A DNA stretch of 17,323 nt from assembly GCA_019116455.1 (NCBI GenBank), contig DXBR01000123.1, positions 1 through 17,323 of the forward strand, given 5' to 3'. The notes beneath the pieces are model-generated. The model ran no database searches. It worked only from the letters and a program-made list of their open reading frames with translations, and was not told the origin of the DNA. Positions 13,722-17,323 of this stretch are shown here, piece by piece (positions within the stretch are counted from its first letter, which is position 1; each line of letters opens with the position of its first letter). The position numbers were made by a program, and so were the translations under genes. Origin of the DNA: Anaerobutyricum stercoris (GTDB taxonomy: Bacteria > Bacillota > Clostridia > Lachnospirales > Lachnospiraceae).

Positions 13722-14756
13722 TTATTTGCCAACCTGAGCTTTGATTGCTTCTGTCAGCTTAGGAACGATCTTCAGAGCATCGCCAACGATACCGTAGTCA
13801 GCTACATCAAAGATAGGTGCATCCGGATCTTTGTTGATAGCGATGATGATATCGGACTCTTCCATACCAGCTACGTGCTGGATAGCTCCGGAGATACCAA
13901 TTGCGAAGTAAACCTGAGGACGAACGGTTTTACCTGTCTGTCCAACCTGAAGGTCTTTTGGTTTCCAGCCGTTATCTACAACTGCACGAGAGCAGGAAAC
14001 TGTTCCGCCGATAGCCTCTGCCAGGTCATCCAGAAGAGCGAAGTTCTCTGGTGATCCAACGCCACGGCCGCCGGATACGAGAATCTTAGCTGCCTGGATA
14101 TCAACAGTTTCAGATACAGATTTCACGATATCGAGAATCTCTACATATTTGTCGTTCTCTTCGAATCCCGGATTGAATTCGATAACTTCTGCCTTAGCTC
14201 CCGGTACAGGGTCTTTTTTCTGCATAACGCCCGGACGTACGGTAGCCATCTGTGGACGATGGTTCGGGCAGGCGATAGTAGCGATTGTATTTCCGCCGAA
14301 AGCAGGACGTGTCATAAGTAACTGTCCCTGACGTGGTTCTGCATCACCACGTGCTTTGAACTCACCAATCTCAAGAACGGTACAGTCAGCGGTAAGACCA
14401 GTAGCGACACGAGCGGATACACGAGGACCCAGGTCACGTCCGATAGCTGTAGCGCCAACCAGTAAGATATCTGGTTTGTATTCATTGATTACAGAAGCCA
14501 GTGCATGAGTATATGGCTCTGTTCTGTACTCTTTTAAAGCTGGATCATCTACAACGATGACTCTGTCAGCACCGTATTCAGCCAGTTCATCTACAAGACC
14601 TTTTACGTCAGAGCCGATTAAAACTGCTGTTACGTCTGTTCCTAAATCTGCAGCCAGGTCATTTGCTTTTCCAAGTAATTCTAAAGCGATGGAATCAATC
14701 TTATTGTCAACCTGCTGAGCATAGATAAATACACCTTTATATTCTTGTAAATTCAT
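13722..14756 (-). CDS. etfA: Electron transfer flavoprotein subunit alpha
   Basis: A protein of 344 residues from the ATG at 14756 (MNLQEYKGVFIYAQQ, the usual clostridial start). GTG codons just upstream would extend it by four residues, but a GTGGTG ribosome-like site fits the ATG better. The N-terminal domain (1-200) resembles adenine-nucleotide hydrolase folds. The C-terminal FAD domain has LVSGGRGVGSPENF, DNGWKPKDLQVGQTGK, YFAIGISGAIQHVAGM and INKDPDAPIFDVADYG, the full FAD-binding signature. With EtfB it passes electrons between NADH, ferredoxin and Bcd. It starts 24 bases after etfB; ribosome signals here are weaker (AAGGGAATGTGG), so it may be translationally coupled. Last gene of the operon. 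Confidence 0.97.
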   Translation of the reverse strand: MNLQEYKGVFIYAQQVDNKIDSIALELLGKANDLAADLGTDVTAVLIGSDVKGLVDELAEYGADRVIVVDDPALKEYRTEPYTHALASVINEYKPDILLVGATAIGRDLGPRVSARVATGLTADCTVLEIGEFKARGDAEPRQGQLLMTRPAFGGNTIATIACPNHRPQMATVRPGVMQKKDPVPGAKAEVIEFNPGFEENDKYVEILDIVKSVSETVDIQAAKILVSGGRGVGSPENFALLDDLAEAIGGTVSCSRAVVDNGWKPKDLQVGQTGKTVRPQVYFAIGISGAIQHVAGMEESDIIIAINKDPDAPIFDVADYGIVGDALKIVPKLTEAIKAQVGK

Positions 14757-14780
14757 TCTATTCACCACATTCCCTTTTTA

Positions 14781-15566
14781 TTAGATAACATGTTTAGTTA
14801 ACAGTTTGTCCATGATGTAATCAACGCCTTCTTCCGGTGTTTCTGCTGTCATCATGACACCTTTGCCTTTACGAACCTTATCGGAAGCCTTAGCGATCTG
14901 TGTAGGTGAACCTGCAAGACCCAGGTTGCTGTCATCTACATCTTTGAGGTCTGGTCTTCCCCATGTTGTGATCTCTGCGTCATATGCATCGAAGATTCCG
15001 CCCGGTGTCATATAACGTGGCTCGTTTAATTCGGAAAGTGCTGTAATTACGCATGGCATTTTTGCCTTTAATACATGATATCTATCGTCATACTGACGCT
15101 GAACGATAACGCTGTCGCCTTCAATCTTGATATCCTGTGCGTAGGAGATCAGAGGAAGGTCAAGATGCTCAGCGATCTGAGGACCTACCTGAGCGGTGTC
15201 ACCGTCGATAGCCTGACGACCAGTAATGATTAAATCATATTCAAGGTTGCGGATTGCTCCTGCAAGTGTGGTGGATGTAGCCCATGTATCAGCTCCACCT
15301 AAAACTCTGTCTGTAACAAGAATACCCTTGTCAGCGCCCATAGCCATGGCTTCACGAAGAACCTCTTCTGCTTTTGGAAGTCCCATTGTAACAACAGTTA
15401 CTTCTGCGCCAAACTGGTCTTTTAATCTAAGGGCTGCTTCAAGACCTGCTTTATCATCCGGATTCATGATGGTGAGCATAGCTGCTCTGTCCAGAGTTCC
15501 GTCCGGTTTAAACTTAACTCCACCTTTTGTATCAGGCACCTGTTTAATACATACTACGATTTTCAC
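14781..15566 (-). CDS. etfB: Electron transfer flavoprotein subunit beta
   Basis: A protein of 261 residues: MKIVVCIKQVPDTKGGVKF at the start, MNPDDKAGLEAALRLKDQ, VTMGLPKAEEVLREAMAMGAD and ITGRQAIDGDTAQVGPQIAEHL, all typical of EtfB in the Bcd/Etf clusters of clostridia. In such clusters the second FAD lies in EtfB and lets the complex split electrons from NADH between crotonyl-CoA and ferredoxin; bifurcation here is inferred from family and context. The start codon is GTG (15566), 9 bases after AGGAGG; no ATG competes. It follows bcd by 14 bases. Confidence 0.97.
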   Translation of the reverse strand: MKIVVCIKQVPDTKGGVKFKPDGTLDRAAMLTIMNPDDKAGLEAALRLKDQFGAEVTVVTMGLPKAEEVLREAMAMGADKGILVTDRVLGGADTWATSTTLAGAIRNLEYDLIITGRQAIDGDTAQVGPQIAEHLDLPLISYAQDIKIEGDSVIVQRQYDDRYHVLKAKMPCVITALSELNEPRYMTPGGIFDAYDAEITTWGRPDLKDVDDSNLGLAGSPTQIAKASDKVRKGKGVMMTAETPEEGVDYIMDKLLTKHVI

Positions 15567-15580
15567 AGTATTTTCCCTCC

Positions 15581-16735
15581 TTATTTCAATAAGCTGCCAG
15601 AAATAACCATACGCTGAACTTCAGAAGTTCCTTCGTAAATCTCTGTAATCTTAGCGTCACGCATCATACGTTCTACATCGTATTCTCTGATGTAACCGTA
15701 ACCACCATGTAACTGAACGCACTTGGTTGTTACTTCCATTGCTACTTCTGCAGCAAACAGCTTAGCCATAGCAGCTTCTACAGAGTAAACTTTCTGTGTA
15801 GCCTTTGCCATCGCAGCTTTGTAAACCAGAAGCTGAGCAGCCTGAACTTTCGTAGCCAGGTCAGCCAGTACAAACTGTGTATTCTGCTGCTGAGCGATTG
15901 TTCTGCCGAACTGTTTTCTTTCTTTTACATAGTTGATGGTAAGGTCTAAAGCGCCTTCTGCAATACCCAGAGCCTGGGAAGCGATACCGATACGTCCGCC
16001 GTCCAGAGTATGCATAGCGATACCAAAACCTTTACCCTGCGGTCCAAGGAGGTTCTCTTTTGGAATACGGCAATCCTGGAAAATCAGCTCGTATGTAGCT
16101 GAACCACGGATACCCATTTTCTTTTCTTTTGTTCCGAATGTAAATCCTGGTGTTCCTTTTTCTACGATAAATGTGGAGAAGCTCTTTTTCTTTCTTCCTC
16201 TTGCGTCAACTTTAACGTCTGTGATAGCGATTACAATATAAATATCTGCATAGCTACCGTTGGTGATGAAACATTTAGAACCGTTTAATACCCACTCATC
16301 TCCGTCTAATACAGCCTTTGTCTGAGCGCCCTGAGCGTCTGTACCAGCACCTGGCTCAGTCAGTGCAAAAGCACCTAATAATTCGCCTTTAGCCAGTGGA
16401 ACCAGATATTTCTGTTTCTGCTCTTCTGTTCCGTAGGTCATAATCGGATCTGCGCAAAGAGAGGTATGTGCAGAAACGATAACGCCTGTAGTACCGCATA
16501 CTTTGGATAATTCTTCTACACACATAATGTATGTAAGCGGGTCACAGCCCTGTCCGCCGTATTCCTTCGGAACCGGGATTCCCATGAAACCTAATTTCTG
16601 CATTTTAGCAACGGTTTCTTCTGGGAAATGTTCTGTTTCATCTACCTCCTGAGCAAGAGGTTTTACTTCGTTCTCAGCGAAATCTTTGAAAAGCTGTCTA
16701 GCCATTTCATGCTTTTTGCTTAATGTGAAATCCAT
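15581..16735 (-). CDS. bcd: Butyryl-CoA dehydrogenase (short-chain acyl-CoA dehydrogenase)
   Basis: A protein of 384 residues from the ATG at 16735 (MDFTLSKKHEMARQLF). GGAGG lies 7 bases upstream; the nearer ATG at 16741 is one base from it and can be excluded, as can the longer frame to 16804. Acyl-CoA dehydrogenase motifs: AFALTEPGAGTDAQG (FAD/substrate), FITNGSYADIYIV, GGRIGIASQALGIAEGALD, KERKQFGRTIAQQQNTQF and LHGGYGYIREYDVERMMRD. The catalytic base is Glu368 in IYEGTSEVQR. It reduces crotonyl-CoA to butyryl-CoA in complex with EtfAB in the cytosol. It precedes etfB by 14 bases and follows hbd after 119 bases that contain a hairpin. Confidence 0.97.
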   Translation of the reverse strand: MDFTLSKKHEMARQLFKDFAENEVKPLAQEVDETEHFPEETVAKMQKLGFMGIPVPKEYGGQGCDPLTYIMCVEELSKVCGTTGVIVSAHTSLCADPIMTYGTEEQKQKYLVPLAKGELLGAFALTEPGAGTDAQGAQTKAVLDGDEWVLNGSKCFITNGSYADIYIVIAITDVKVDARGRKKKSFSTFIVEKGTPGFTFGTKEKKMGIRGSATYELIFQDCRIPKENLLGPQGKGFGIAMHTLDGGRIGIASQALGIAEGALDLTINYVKERKQFGRTIAQQQNTQFVLADLATKVQAAQLLVYKAAMAKATQKVYSVEAAMAKLFAAEVAMEVTTKCVQLHGGYGYIREYDVERMMRDAKITEIYEGTSEVQRMVISGSLLK

Positions 16736-16809
16736 TTTCATTCCTCCATTTAAATTGGTTATTTCAGCAAGCCGGACAAATTGAGCAGTCTGTCCATAAC
16801 TCACCTAAA

Positions 16810-16836
16810 GCCGTGGAGACAGAATGCCCCCACGGC
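16810..16836 (-). terminator. Hairpin between hbd and bcd (partial terminator or processing site)
   Basis: A perfect 7-bp stem GCCGTGG/CCACGGC (16836-16830 and 16816-16810) with a 13-base loop, followed on the minus strand by only TTTAGG. The stem is strong but the U tract is poor, so it probably weakens rather than stops transcription, or protects an mRNA end. I see no clear promoter for bcd downstream of it. Confidence 0.45.
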
Positions 16837-16854
16837 ATTATAAATTTGCTTAAA

Positions 16855-17323
16855 TTATTTGCTGTAATCGTAGAAACCGATACCAGTTTTCTGTCCCAGT
16901 TTTCCTCCACGAACCATTTTTCTTAATAATGGATGTGGACGATATTTTGGATCTCCTGTCTCGTTGTACAGAACTTCCATGATTGCCAGGCAGATATCAA
17001 GACCAATCAGATCACCCAGAGCCAGAGGTCCCATCGGATGATTTGCACCTAATTTCATAGCTGTATCAATGCCTTCAACAGAAGCAACGCCGTCTGCATA
17101 GATTCCTACAGCTTCATTGATCATTGGAACTAAGATTCTGTTAACTACGAATCCGGCAGCTTCTTCTACCTGTACAGGTGTTTTGCCGATCTCTTCGGAG
17201 ATAGCTTTGATCTTGTCAACCATTTCAACCGGTGTGTTGATACCAGCGATAACTTCGATTAATTTCATAACCGGAGCTGGGTTGAAGAAATGCATACCGA
17301 TAACCGGTCTGTCTAATCCTGCA
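16855..17323 (-). CDS. hbd: 3-hydroxybutyryl-CoA dehydrogenase, N-terminus cut by window edge
   Basis: The last 155 residues are visible; the NAD-binding Rossmann half lies beyond 17323. GMHFFNPAPVMKLIEVI contains the catalytic His (GMHFFNP) and the Glu of its dyad (IEVI). AAGFVVNRILVPMINEAV, IDTAMKLGANHPMGPLALGDLIGLD and GKLGQKTGIGFYDYSK are the conserved C-terminal domain. It reduces acetoacetyl-CoA to 3-hydroxybutyryl-CoA with NAD(P)H, the step before crotonase and Bcd. It is upstream of bcd in the same direction, so probably in the same operon; thl and crt are expected further upstream. Confidence 0.96.
   Translation of the reverse strand, partial: AGLDRPVIGMHFFNPAPVMKLIEVIAGINTPVEMVDKIKAISEEIGKTPVQVEEAAGFVVNRILVPMINEAVGIYADGVASVEGIDTAMKLGANHPMGPLALGDLIGLDICLAIMEVLYNETGDPKYRPHPLLRKMVRGGKLGQKTGIGFYDYSK

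Noticed and set aside
1..17323. CRISPR arrays, tRNA or rRNA genes, insertion sequences, prophage genes
   Set aside because: No regular repeat-spacer pattern, tRNA-like fold, transposase or phage protein was recognised on either strand.

Overview
The window looks like chromosomal DNA of a butyrate-forming Lachnospiraceae (Clostridia, Firmicutes). Evidence: strong GGAGG ribosome binding sites, A/T-rich sigma-A type promoters, a zinc-type S18, the gene order DUF951-rpsF-ssb-rpsR, and a butyryl-CoA:acetate CoA-transferase next to hbd-bcd-etfB-etfA. The genus cannot be fixed from the sequence alone. All genes but one (ndpA) lie on the minus strand.

Left part (1-3,631). The left edge cuts a gene that fuses a hypoxanthine/uracil-type DNA glycosylase (family 6 UDG superfamily) in frame to the start of MutY. 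Upstream of it are a YgjP-type zinc metallopeptidase, an orphan rbsD, and the ribosomal/replication operon rpsF-ssb-rpsR. That operon has its own promoter, a candidate S6:S18 leader and a strong terminator. A 59-residue DUF951 gene sits directly upstream with its own promoter.

Middle (3,632-10,980). A two-gene operon encodes a membrane-anchored PknB-like Ser/Thr kinase (9717-7894) and a 1,414-residue membrane-anchored protein made of tandem Ig-like repeats (7876-3632). I read this as a possible cell-envelope signalling/surface pair; its function is not known from sequence. Divergent from it is an NdpA-type nucleoid-associated protein, whose promoter -35 box overlaps the kinase start codon. 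A bidirectional hairpin terminator separates ndpA from the convergent but gene.

Right part (11,056-17,323). This is butyrate metabolism. Hbd (partial) reduces acetoacetyl-CoA, and Bcd with EtfA/EtfB reduces crotonyl-CoA to butyryl-CoA, most likely with electron bifurcation to ferredoxin. But then transfers CoA to acetate, releasing butyrate. The etf operon ends in a 243-nt structured non-coding tail and a strong terminator. Between it and but lies a LytTR-type regulator whose receiver domain has lost the phosphoacceptor Asp and the conserved Lys. but has a near-consensus promoter of its own. thl and crt are expected upstream of hbd, outside the window.
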